Positions 8,279 to 15,950 of a stretch of DNA of 31,906 nt are shown piece by piece (the stretch's first letter is position 1; every line of letters begins with the position of its first letter). The stretch covers positions 1 through 31,906 of IMG/VR virus record IMGVR_UViG_3300032753_000117; one strand, written 5' to 3'. The stretch is from a virus. A model generated the notes under the pieces. It saw only the letters and a list, made by a program, of their open reading frames with translations, was not told the DNA's origin and did no database searches. Position numbers and translations under genes: made by a program.

Positions 8279-8282
8279 GATG

Positions 8283-10835
8283 TTATGACCAGTTACCAAC
8301 TAAGTTGGTAGTGCTTAACGGTGATACTTTAAAGTATGATCCTACACCAACCACTGCGGCGTTTGCAACACCTAAACTGACCTGCGGAATTACTGTTCCT
8401 GCTACTGTTACGTTAATGTAACCTCTAATAAATGCAAAACCTGTTGTGTTAGTATTTGCAGTGGTCAATGCAACGTTAGCAGTTGTGTTATATGTTGTAA
8501 ATGGTGCGGCCGCAGTTGCATTACTTGTTGTTGGTTTTTGTGCTTCTGCATACCAAGATTGAGTAAATGTTGCTCCACCACCAAACGCAAATCCAAATGT
8601 ACCGCTAGTTGCTGATAAGCTAGACAATGAGAAGAAACATTCAAATTGATAATTTCCAACTGGTAATGTAACTGCACCCGTTGTGCTTGTATTGAATAAT
8701 TTTTGAGCGGCAGTTTGACTTGTTAATGTATATGTGCTTGTCAATACTGTATATTGTTCTGCGGCAATAATACTTCGAGTGCTTGCGGCAGGACTTGCAT
8801 AGAAAACTGTTCCGTCATATTCAACTGCACCTGCTTGTGCTGAAGTTAAGTTTGTACCACTTGTAAACTTTAATGGAGCATAAGTTGTTGTACCAGCCGA
8901 AGGATTAATTGTACCAGTAGTGATTGACAAGTTGCCAGTAATTGTAGTTGTGCCACCGCTTGCACCTATTGTTAATGTAGTAGCGGCGCCAGCAAAGTTA
9001 ATTGTAGTTGCAGTTGTATTCAATAATGCAAAACTACCGCTTGCCGTTGTAATACTATTAATAATTGTAGGACTTGTAGAAAATACAATGTTACCAGTAC
9101 CAGTAGCTCCTGTACTTGTTACACCTTCTAAACTTACATGACCAGCAATAGTAGTTGTACCGCCAGAAACACCCATGTTCAAACTAGTTGCGGCTTGTGC
9201 AAAGTTAACTGTTGTCGCTGTTGTAGTTAATAAGTTGAAAGATGTGCTTGGAGTTGTAATACTTGTAGTAAACGCCGGACTAGTTGTTGAGAAAATACCA
9301 GCACTTGAAATTGTTGCGGCATCGCTAGTTGCCGATGTTCCGCCTACTACAAAATGTATTGCATTTGAAGTCCATGTACCTACAGTTAAATCACTACCGT
9401 TAGCTTCAACATATAATGATCCTGCTTGGTTAAAGTTATTATTTTGTAAACTTGCGGCAGTATAACTAAATGTAGAACTATTTACACCAAAATTTAAATA
9501 TGATCCATAAGTGTTGTTAGCAACAGTTTGAACGGTATATGCTGTATTTGAATTGCTTGTATTTTGTGTAAATGTATAAGCGTATGTAGTAGAACTACCG
9601 ACAAACGATGCAAGCACTCCGGTATCTGAATAGTTTGACCCGCTACTTTGCATTGCTCCGCCAACTGCTAAAGATCCAGTTGTTGAACTTGTTCCGCTGT
9701 ATGTAACTGCTAAACTTCCCAAAGTTCCAATACTTGTTAAACTTGATAATGTTGTTACAGCACTATTAACTAATGTACCACTTGTTGGCAATGTAACACT
9801 TGTACTTCCAGTAGTTGTTAGTGTTAATGGATACGCTCCAGCAGTTGTAAATGCTCCAGCAGTAACTACGTTTCCAGCTAAGGTAATTGTGTAGCTTCCG
9901 TTGTTTACACCAGTACCACCGTACGTTGATCCAATTGTAGTACCGTGCCAAACGCCAGTAGCAATCGTACCAACAGTTGTTAAACTTGAATTTATTACGT
10001 TGCTTGCCAATGTATTTCCAACAATGTTTGCACCAGATATTGTTCCAGTTATTGCATTGGTTACAGTTAAGTTAGTTGCTGATAAGTTAGTTATTGTTCC
10101 AATAGATGTTAAACCGTTAGCAGTTGTTATACCTACTGGCAATGTGGTTCCAGTAATACCTGTTGCGGCCACATTAGTTGCAGTAGCCGCACTACCAGTA
10201 ACACTACCGTTAATTGGATTTGTAACAGTTAAGTTAGTTAATGTTCCAACACTTGTTAAACTTGAATTTACTACGTTACTTGCTAATGTTGATCCAGATA
10301 ATCCGCCTGCCGCACCGACTGTTGACCATACAAATGCACTTCCACTCCAACTTAAGAATGTGTTTGAGCTAGATGGTGCTGTAACATAACTGATATTACC
10401 TGTTCCTGTTTGATATACTAATTGATTTGCGGCACCACCGGCTAGTGTTGTTGCAATACTAGCGTTGGTAGCATTAGTAGCGTTGACCGCATTAGTAGCG
10501 TTGACCGCTTGAGTAGCGTTACTTGCGGTTCCAGTAATGCCGCCGTTAACAATTAAGTTTCCACTAACAGTTAGGCTTGATAATGTTCCCACGCTTGTTA
10601 AACTTGAATAAATTACACTAGGGGGTAATGTTGTACCAGTTAATGCACTCGCAGGAGTTGGTGTGGAAAGTAGGGTCGGATATGATAATAATTTCCAAGG
10701 AGTAACACCGTCACCAAATTTCCATTTTAGTGTATCTGTTTCGATTCCTGGTTCTCCGCTACCCAATATAGGGTTAACGGCTGTCCAATTGGCCGCTGTA
10801 TCTCTTCTTAGTAAAATTTGTGTTAATGTTGTCAT
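8283..10835 (-). CDS. Tail-fibre protein with Mtd-like N-terminus (850 aa)
   Basis: Probable receptor-binding fibre. Residues 1-52 (LLRRDTAANWTAVNPILGSG, then EPGIETDTLKWKFGDGVTPW) match the N-terminal domain of Bordetella phage Mtd and many fibre proteins, which attaches to the virion. Residues about 55-690 are Thr/Ser/Gly/Ala/Asn repeats of two kinds: 'GTTLxxxVxxSSLTSVGTLxxLTV' units, and 'FxLLxTTATTxNFAxAATxLxxGxSGGTTTI' units that occur twice. The last 150 residues (AEQYTVLTSTYTL... to SPLSTTNLVGNWS) look like a compact beta-jellyroll tip. No S74 chaperone motif is seen. An AAGGA ribosome site precedes the ATG. There is no separate promoter, so it is probably co-transcribed with the 234-aa gene 9 nt upstream. 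Confidence 0.85.
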   Translation of the reverse strand: MTTLTQILLRRDTAANWTAVNPILGSGEPGIETDTLKWKFGDGVTPWKLLSYPTLLSTPTPASALTGTTLPPSVIYSSLTSVGTLSSLTVSGNLIVNGGITGTASNATQAVNATNAVNATNATNASIATTLAGGAANQLVYQTGTGNISYVTAPSSSNTFLSWSGSAFVWSTVGAAGGLSGSTLASNVVNSSLTSVGTLTNLTVTNPINGSVTGSAATATNVAATGITGTTLPVGITTANGLTSIGTITNLSATNLTVTNAITGTISGANIVGNTLASNVINSSLTTVGTIATGVWHGTTIGSTYGGTGVNNGSYTITLAGNVVTAGAFTTAGAYPLTLTTTGSTSVTLPTSGTLVNSAVTTLSSLTSIGTLGSLAVTYSGTSSTTGSLAVGGAMQSSGSNYSDTGVLASFVGSSTTYAYTFTQNTSNSNTAYTVQTVANNTYGSYLNFGVNSSTFSYTAASLQNNNFNQAGSLYVEANGSDLTVGTWTSNAIHFVVGGTSATSDAATISSAGIFSTTSPAFTTSITTPSTSFNLLTTTATTVNFAQAATSLNMGVSGGTTTIAGHVSLEGVTSTGATGTGNIVFSTSPTIINSITTASGSFALLNTTATTINFAGAATTLTIGASGGTTTITGNLSITTGTINPSAGTTTYAPLKFTSGTNLTSAQAGAVEYDGTVFYASPAASTRSIIAAEQYTVLTSTYTLTSQTAAQKLFNTSTTGAVTLPVGNYQFECFFSLSSLSATSGTFGFAFGGGATFTQSWYAEAQKPTTSNATAAAPFTTYNTTANVALTTANTNTTGFAFIRGYINVTVAGTVIPQVSLGVANAAVVGVGSYFKVSPLSTTNLVGNWS
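10462..10520 (-). repeat. 18-bp tandem repeat in the fibre gene
   Basis: Two exact copies of an 18-bp unit (10473-10490 and 10491-10508) are flanked by degenerate copies on both sides. They encode an AVNATN-type hexapeptide repeat in the fibre shaft. The length is a multiple of three, so copy-number change would keep the frame. Confidence 0.85.
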
Positions 10836-10844
10836 CCCGAATCC

Positions 10845-11549
10845 TTATGACATTGCCGCGGCTAGTGCCAACGCCAATGATCGAATACTTGTGCCGCCAA
10901 TGTTAAGATTGGCAAATGTAGGTGTCGCTGTAGTTCTTAAATCTTGCGGGCTACTAATCGTTACAGTGGTTCCGCTAACACCGATAGTGATACCATTGTT
11001 ACTTGCAAATGTAAGAGTACCGCTGTTTGCACTTATAGAACTAGTTCCAGTGGTTCCAGTAACTGCAATCGTTGTATTTGCACTAGTTTGGTATGTGCTA
11101 AGAGCAGTAGTTAATGCAGTATTAGTTACATAATTTGTAGATAAATTAGTGTTAACTGCACTGATCGCAGATGTTTGACTAGCAATAGTCGCATAGCTAG
11201 TCAAAGTAGATGTTAAGTTAGCAGTTGTTACATAACTTGTAAGTGTACTAGATAAATTAGAATTAGTAGTGTAAGAACTTAACGTAGATGTTAAGTTACT
11301 AGTTGTTACATAATTTGCAAGTGTAGAATTTAATGTAGTTGTAGGAGTATATGCTGTAAGAGCCGTCGAAACAGCACTAGTTACAAACCCTTGTGTTGCC
11401 ATCGGAGTGCCACCTACGTTGGTGCCATCCATTAATCGTATAGTTTGATTGGTTACATCATAAACTACATCGCCGCGATCATATGCTAGCTTGTTTAAGC
11501 TAACTGCATCATACGGGTACAGTTTAACTGAATGTTGGGTTTTGCTCAT
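10845..11549 (-). CDS. Short fibre-like structural protein (234 aa)
   Basis: Probable fibre or fibre-adaptor protein. The N-terminus (about 1-50; LNKLAYDRGDVVYDVTNQTI then RLMDGTNVGGTPMA) has the look of a fibre attachment domain related to that of the next gene. Residues about 60-160 are a regular Ser/Thr/Leu/Tyr repeat (SNLTSTLSSYTTNSNLSSTL-type, period about 14) suggesting a trimeric fibrous shaft. The last 70 residues include a beta-rich segment and end in LALALAAAMS. The start is supported by AAGGA and a late box 22 nt upstream. It is followed 9 nt later by the 850-aa fibre gene, so the two are likely co-expressed and may assemble together. Confidence 0.8.
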   Translation of the reverse strand: MSKTQHSVKLYPYDAVSLNKLAYDRGDVVYDVTNQTIRLMDGTNVGGTPMATQGFVTSAVSTALTAYTPTTTLNSTLANYVTTSNLTSTLSSYTTNSNLSSTLTSYVTTANLTSTLTSYATIASQTSAISAVNTNLSTNYVTNTALTTALSTYQTSANTTIAVTGTTGTSSISANSGTLTFASNNGITIGVSGTTVTISSPQDLRTTATPTFANLNIGGTSIRSLALALAAAMS

Positions 11550-11571
11550 AAATACCAGTCCTTGTGACTAG

Positions 11572-11579
11572 TATTTACC
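11572..11579 (-). promoter_or_regulatory. T4-late-type promoter box, GGTAAATA
   Basis: The box lies 22 nt upstream of the ATG at 11549, with the AAGGA ribosome site between. It would drive the 234-aa and 850-aa fibre genes together. Confidence 0.55.
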
Positions 11580-11584
11580 GTTTT

Positions 11585-12028
11585 TTACTCTTTGTGATAA
11601 TACTGGTAATTAACGCTAGTTGCGTTTTCTTTATGCACAGTTGCACCGTTTTTCAAGTGAAAACGTCGAGCCATAGGAGTTTGCGGGCTCAATGTAACAA
11701 TGTTTTTAACATCTTTATGTTCGCCTAAAATCCATTCAGCCGCTTTTTTAATAAGTTCTGCACCTGCACCTGGAGCATAACTCCATATGGTATAAAAGAC
11801 TGCGGTGTCTTTTGTTTTGTCCATATTAACTAAATCTTGTTCGTCAGCAGGAATATCCTTAAGCCATTGTAAACAAGTAGCCGCTAAAATCTCTTCCCCA
11901 GCCCTAAGGATTAAAATCTCAGCGGCATCATTGATGCGTTGCTCTAATGGAATGTGAGGGCGTACTGGGTCATCCTTGACTACTTTAGTCAAAGGGTCGT
12001 CGATTGAGCGTAGATGATATAGTTCCAT
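11585..12028 (-). CDS. GNAT-like N-acetyltransferase (147 aa)
   Basis: Likely member of the GNAT fold. The order fits: strand ILILRAGEEILAATCLQWL, strand TAVFYTIWSYAPGAGAELIKKAAEWIL (beta4 followed by the acetyl-CoA-binding helix), then IVTLSPQTPMARRFHLKNGATVH, where 'ARRFHLKNGA' resembles the conserved '(A)xxFYxKxGF' near the C-terminus. The usual Q/RxxGxG/A pyrophosphate loop is degenerate (APGAGAELI), so activity is uncertain. The substrate is unknown. The gene sits between helicase and fibre genes and has its own GATAAGTA box 8 nt before the start, with no Shine-Dalgarno. Confidence 0.65.
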   Translation of the reverse strand: MELYHLRSIDDPLTKVVKDDPVRPHIPLEQRINDAAEILILRAGEEILAATCLQWLKDIPADEQDLVNMDKTKDTAVFYTIWSYAPGAGAELIKKAAEWILGEHKDVKNIVTLSPQTPMARRFHLKNGATVHKENATSVNYQYYHKE

Positions 12029-12036
12029 TATATACG

Positions 12037-12044
12037 TACTTATC
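12037..12044 (-). promoter_or_regulatory. T4-late-type promoter box, GATAAGTA
   Basis: Two mismatches to TATAAATA; the A-to-G change at position 6 is shared with the box at 1453-1460. It lies 8 nt upstream of the ATG at 12028. It is the weakest member of the set. Confidence 0.35.
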
Positions 12045-12062
12045 TCTTCTGTCTAAAAACCG

Positions 12063-13481
12063 TCAAATATCCTCACCTGGAAGATTATTAAGTAGTTCTC
12101 TCAATTTACTACTTTCAACCTGAGCTTTAACTTTAGGAACTGCTAGTCCTTCTGTTGGATTTTCTGGTGCTACTGTTTGACGATTTTTAATATTGTTCAA
12201 CAATGCACTACCCGCACTTTGACTGTTATGATTTCCATAACTATCTTCTTCAGCTAGGTCACTAATTCTCAAACTGTCAATGTTAAACTCTAAATCAATT
12301 TTTTGACCAACGCCGCTACTCGAACGTGTCTTCATCAACTGAATTTGATAGCGTCCACGCTCACGCATAGCACGACTCGTAAAAATACCAAACACGTTAT
12401 CCGCTGTCTGAATCTTACTAAGTCCGCCTGAAATATGACTGTGGTCAAACTCAACTTCTTCAACAGCACCACGGTTCAACTGTGCCGCAGTTACGAATAC
12501 ACAGTTCTTTTCCATAGCTAAATTACGCAATTCTTCTGACACGTATTTGTCTTTGACAAACAAGTTTTCTGCACTAATTTTCTTACCCATGGGCATTAAC
12601 AAGTCCAAGTAGTCAACTAAAAGTACATCGACTTTACGTCCTAGTTTGATTTCATATTCTTTCAAGTATGCACGAATATCGTTTGTAGTTTTACCACTTG
12701 GCATATACTTAATCTGGTATGTACCAGATTTCTTACCAATCATCTTAACCTTCATTTCTACATCGTCTAAGTTCTTAAACACATCCTTTGTAGCCATGCC
12801 TGTTACCATAGCATCCATACGCATAGCAACAAGTTCTTCTGAAAGTTCTAGAGTTAAGTAAACTACATTCATGCCCTTTTCTGCAAAATTGATACCTAAA
12901 TTTGCTAAAAATAACGACTTACCTGCGCCTGATCCTCCTGCAAAGATATTCAACTCTCCGCGATTAAAACCACCGAACAGTTTATCATCAACAGCTTTCC
13001 ATCCTGTCGATACTTGACCATTTTTATCTTTAATTTTCAATAAACGTGCTCTAGGATCTAACCAGTAATCTGTACCTAAATCTCGCTGTAAACCTATTTG
13101 AACAGCCAGTTTGATCTTTTCTTCAACGCTACCGTACTCGCCCTTTTCTAGCAAGTCAGCACTTTCTAAGATTGCTTTTTCTAAACCTTTATGACGGATG
13201 AATGTTTCAAAATCATTAAGCAACCAATCAAAGTGTTCGTCACGTAAATCATGCGGTACTTTAAAACTAACCCCGGTTGCGGCATTAATAATTTCTTCTG
13301 TGGGCACTACAGAATGTTCTTCAATATATTGATGCATAAATTCAGCCGCTGGTTGTAATTTGCGGTCGAACAATGTGTGATCAAAAATGCCCTGACATCT
13401 ACTGAATGTGGCGGCATCTGCCAACATCATTTCTAGATATACTTTTTGTATATCATAACCATAATCTGTATTTTGTTTCAT
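12063..13481 (-). CDS. gp41: Replicative DNA helicase, DnaB/T4 gp41 family (472 aa)
   Basis: Hexameric 5'-3' helicase that unwinds the fork and partners the gp61-type primase. The N-terminal helical domain (about 1-140) matches the DnaB-N region. The RecA-like core has Walker A GGSGAGKS (182-189), a catalytic-Glu motif after YLTLELSEE (about 208-216), Walker B VDVLLVDYLDLL (D290), and a sensor/H4 segment FVTAAQLNRG. An arginine-rich segment follows (TSRAMRERGRYQIQLMKTR). The length equals that of T4 gp41 (475 aa). The C-terminal 60 residues are less conserved and acidic, the likely partner-contact tail. A perfect TATAAT lies 5 nt before the ATG and no Shine-Dalgarno is visible. The carbamoyltransferase gene ends 16 nt upstream. 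Confidence 0.95.
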   Translation of the reverse strand: MKQNTDYGYDIQKVYLEMMLADAATFSRCQGIFDHTLFDRKLQPAAEFMHQYIEEHSVVPTEEIINAATGVSFKVPHDLRDEHFDWLLNDFETFIRHKGLEKAILESADLLEKGEYGSVEEKIKLAVQIGLQRDLGTDYWLDPRARLLKIKDKNGQVSTGWKAVDDKLFGGFNRGELNIFAGGSGAGKSLFLANLGINFAEKGMNVVYLTLELSEELVAMRMDAMVTGMATKDVFKNLDDVEMKVKMIGKKSGTYQIKYMPSGKTTNDIRAYLKEYEIKLGRKVDVLLVDYLDLLMPMGKKISAENLFVKDKYVSEELRNLAMEKNCVFVTAAQLNRGAVEEVEFDHSHISGGLSKIQTADNVFGIFTSRAMRERGRYQIQLMKTRSSSGVGQKIDLEFNIDSLRISDLAEEDSYGNHNSQSAGSALLNNIKNRQTVAPENPTEGLAVPKVKAQVESSKLRELLNNLPGEDI

Positions 13482-13486
13482 ATCTT

Positions 13487-13492
13487 ATTATA
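13487..13492 (-). promoter_or_regulatory. Sigma70-like -10 box TATAAT
   Basis: A perfect TATAAT lies in the gap before the helicase gene, 5 nt from its ATG. No good -35 is seen at 16-18 nt. If used, the transcript would start at about the start codon. It is in an AT-rich spot, so chance occurrence is possible. Confidence 0.4.
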
Positions 13493-13496
13493 CACT

Positions 13497-14966
13497 TTAA
13501 TTAAACACTTTAACACCGTAATGGCGTTCAAAGTTTTTTGCATCTGTCGAGTCATTTACCATAGGTTGTCCTTTAATATTTAAACTGGTGTTAAGCAACA
13601 TCGGACATCCAGTTCTTGCATACCATAGCTCTAAGAGTTTTCTGAAAGGGCTTCCATCTTTTGGAACAGTTTGTACACGTGAACTTCCATCGCGATGCAC
13701 GACAGCAGGATAAAGCTCAGGATTCCGTAAATGAGCGACGACTTGCATATACCTACTATTATGCCAGCCGCGAGGCATAGTAAAGTACTCATCAACACAC
13801 TCCTCGAGTATTGCTGGAGCAAAGGGTCTAAATTCTTGTCGTTGTTTGATTGCATTTACCTTATCCTTTATATCTATATCGCGGGGATCCGCTAATAAAC
13901 TTCTATTACCTAACGCTCTTGGACCAAATTCTGCACGTCCTCGAGCAACACCGCATATTTTATTAATTTCTAAATAATCGACAATTTGTTCATTAGTTGC
14001 ACGATAACCCATGTTATAACCTAAGAACGGATCAAACTCGTCAGGTGACATTCGCCATTCTGGATGTTTGGCTAGTACAGCGCCTACCGCACTTCCAGCA
14101 TCACCTGGATTTGGCATTATCCAGGTATTATCAAAATAGTTTCCTGTTAGTCTATTAGCAAGGCAATTTAACGCACAACCACCCATTAAGACTAAATTTT
14201 TACTATTGACTAGCCTTGTTGCTTTTATCAATAAATGCTCGAAGTATTCTTCGTATATGTCTTGAGTGGTGGCCGCAATCTCAAAACTATCTTTAACGGT
14301 TAAGTCAGGACGCCAATCCATTACACCTCTATGACAACTACGTAAAAATTTTAAGTTGCCATAATTGTCTATAAAATCGTGACTCATGTCAAAATTTAAC
14401 TTGCTAGGATCACCATATGCGGCCATGCCCATTAAGATATATTCATCTTCCTTAGGCTTTAATCCTACACGTTGAGTCATGGCACTATAGAATAATCCGA
14501 TACTATGTGGGTAACGTAAACTCCATCTCTTTTTAAGTTTGTTACCTTTTGCTTCCCATATTGTAGCAGTATCCCACTCGCCGATAGCGTCTATAACTAC
14601 TACACATGCTTCATCGAATCCGCTGGTAAAATATCCACCAGCCGCATGACTAAGATGATGGTCGACATAAGTTATAGGTGCATTGATCTCGTAACGAGCC
14701 ATGTAAATTTCAATATCATTGTCTCGACCTTTCCAACCTTGACCAGCATAAAATTGTCTTAAAGTCTTAAGAAATGGGCGTTCATACCAATAAACTTGGT
14801 CAGGAGCTCCGTATTGTTTTGCGGCCATAACCAAATCACGACATAAATCTTTATCGTTTTTTATACCGCTAAATCGTTCGCTGTGACTAGCAAACACTAA
14901 TTTTTCATCACAGAATACCGCTATTGCGGCATCGTGACTATTTGCAGAAATTCCCCAACTAATCAT
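13497..14966 (-). CDS. NodU/TobZ-family carbamoyltransferase (489 aa)
   Basis: Predicted O-carbamoyltransferase that forms carbamoyl-adenylate from carbamoyl phosphate and ATP and moves the carbamoyl group to a hydroxyl. The Kae1-like domain is intact: GISANSHDAAIAV (H11, D12), DHHLSHAAGGYF (H103, H104, H107, metal/adenylate site), VVIDAIGEWD (D126), GGCALNCLANR (262-272) and PNPGDAGSAVGA (285-296). The YrdC-like C-terminal domain is also present: GRAEFGPRALGNRSLLADPR (343-362) then FRPFAPAILEE. All hallmark motifs are kept, so it is likely active. The acceptor is unknown. The first 8 nt overlap the primase gene's end. Its position between primase and helicase suggests expression with replication genes and fits, but does not prove, a nucleotide or DNA modification role. 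Confidence 0.9.
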   Translation of the reverse strand: MISWGISANSHDAAIAVFCDEKLVFASHSERFSGIKNDKDLCRDLVMAAKQYGAPDQVYWYERPFLKTLRQFYAGQGWKGRDNDIEIYMARYEINAPITYVDHHLSHAAGGYFTSGFDEACVVVIDAIGEWDTATIWEAKGNKLKKRWSLRYPHSIGLFYSAMTQRVGLKPKEDEYILMGMAAYGDPSKLNFDMSHDFIDNYGNLKFLRSCHRGVMDWRPDLTVKDSFEIAATTQDIYEEYFEHLLIKATRLVNSKNLVLMGGCALNCLANRLTGNYFDNTWIMPNPGDAGSAVGAVLAKHPEWRMSPDEFDPFLGYNMGYRATNEQIVDYLEINKICGVARGRAEFGPRALGNRSLLADPRDIDIKDKVNAIKQRQEFRPFAPAILEECVDEYFTMPRGWHNSRYMQVVAHLRNPELYPAVVHRDGSSRVQTVPKDGSPFRKLLELWYARTGCPMLLNTSLNIKGQPMVNDSTDAKNFERHYGVKVFN

Positions 14967-15930
14967 GTTTAAACCACTTTTTTGCTCTTAATTGAATCTT
15001 TAAACTGTTAGACTCTTTTGCCGATACAATTAACCATAAAGTGGCAAGCCTTCCAAGTTTAATAACTGCGTCATTGATATCCTTAACACCATCGGGCCAG
15101 TCGGGCATGCTGACGCTCCATCCTAACTCAATTGCACGTTCTACTGTTTTTGGACCTTCGTGATCTTTGTCTGGTACTAGAACAAGCTCTTTGCCTAATT
15201 GCTTCAACAACCAGTTTTGTCCGTCTTTAATTTCCGCACCCATGACCGCACAACCACTAATACTTATTGCGTCGATAGGACCTTCGCAAACAATTACGAA
15301 TTCTCTGTCGTCGTGTTGATTATCTAAATTAAACACATAACCAGGTTGTTGCTCACTGAGATAGCGAGGATTTGCCTCACTGTTAATAGCTCTTGCAGTA
15401 TATCCTACAATCATTCCATCTTTGTAAAAAGGTATGATAAGTCTGTTACTAAACCCAATTTTAGGAGTCCAATAGAAAGGAAAATCTTCGGGAAAGAGGT
15501 TTCTACTGACCATGTATTCTAATACAGGCACAAGTTTATCTGGAGGGTTATCTAGTAAATTGACAATGAGTTCACTATCCATCGGTAGTGCTCTCACATC
15601 AAATTTTGGAATGATACTACGTATTTCTGTAGTATTGTTTTCGTCTAATTTTAAAGCTTCTAATCTAATTTGATTAATAATATCGTCAGGCATGTTTAAG
15701 TCACGCATGAACTTATTCATTTTTTGACTAATATGTCTGCCCGGTTGCCAACTGCATTTAAAGCCGCAATTGAAACAATGATAGCTTACGGCATCACCGC
15801 CGTTGATAATAAATCCACCACGTCCACGGGTGTCATTACAGCAAACCGCATTGAATCCAATCCAACCACTTGGAGTATGTTTACGCTTTGTAGGTAGGTA
15901 AGAAAGTAACGTATCTGCAATTAGACTCAT
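14959..15930 (-). CDS. gp61: DNA primase, T4 gp61/DnaG-like (323 aa)
   Basis: Makes RNA primers for lagging-strand synthesis with the gp41-type helicase. The N-terminal zinc ribbon is visible: Cys30/Cys31 and HCFNC (H51, C52, C55) with C59 nearby. The Toprim catalytic domain has VICEGPIDAISISG (E216, D220) and LVPDKDHEGP (D254, D256), the metal-binding acidic residues of the fold. The length is close to T4 gp61 (342 aa). The start is chosen by the extended -10 box 5 nt upstream and the complete zinc ribbon right after it. The 3' end overlaps the carbamoyltransferase by 8 nt, implying coupled translation. Confidence 0.92.
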   Translation of the reverse strand: MSLIADTLLSYLPTKRKHTPSGWIGFNAVCCNDTRGRGGFIINGGDAVSYHCFNCGFKCSWQPGRHISQKMNKFMRDLNMPDDIINQIRLEALKLDENNTTEIRSIIPKFDVRALPMDSELIVNLLDNPPDKLVPVLEYMVSRNLFPEDFPFYWTPKIGFSNRLIIPFYKDGMIVGYTARAINSEANPRYLSEQQPGYVFNLDNQHDDREFVIVCEGPIDAISISGCAVMGAEIKDGQNWLLKQLGKELVLVPDKDHEGPKTVERAIELGWSVSMPDWPDGVKDINDAVIKLGRLATLWLIVSAKESNSLKIQLRAKKWFKHD

Positions 15931-15935
15931 GTCTA

Positions 15936-15944
15936 ATTATAACA
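15936..15944 (-). promoter_or_regulatory. Extended -10 promoter TGTTATAAT
   Basis: A perfect TATAAT (15936-15941) is preceded by the TGn extension. It lies 5 nt from the primase ATG in the 20-nt gap after the upstream virion gene. No clear -35 is present, as is usual for extended -10 promoters. No Shine-Dalgarno fits, so a leaderless transcript is implied. Confidence 0.5.
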
Positions 15945-15950
15945 GATTTA

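Noticed and set aside
3251-9465. Many plus-strand frames of 60-96 codons opposite the 1800-aa and 850-aa genes
   Set aside because: Same low-complexity shadow effect. None has a start signal and several overlap one another's antisense repeats.
9901-11133. Long plus-strand frames (about 160 codons each) opposite the fibre genes
   Set aside because: They are antisense to repetitive Thr/Ser/Val-coding DNA, which produces long Val/Pro/Leu-rich shadow frames. They have no ribosome sites and no recognisable domain.
8283-11549. Diversity-generating retroelement, suggested by the Mtd-like fibre N-terminus
   Set aside because: No reverse transcriptase gene and no template/variable repeat pair was seen in the window. 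The Mtd-like part is the virion-attachment domain, not the variable C-type lectin domain.
13631-13855. 74-codon frame on the same strand inside the carbamoyltransferase gene, with two hydrophobic segments like a small membrane protein or holin
   Set aside because: It lies wholly within a complete, motif-rich gene in another frame, has no ribosome site or promoter of its own that I can see, and hydrophobic shadows are common in AT-rich DNA. Conservation in relatives would be needed to revive it.
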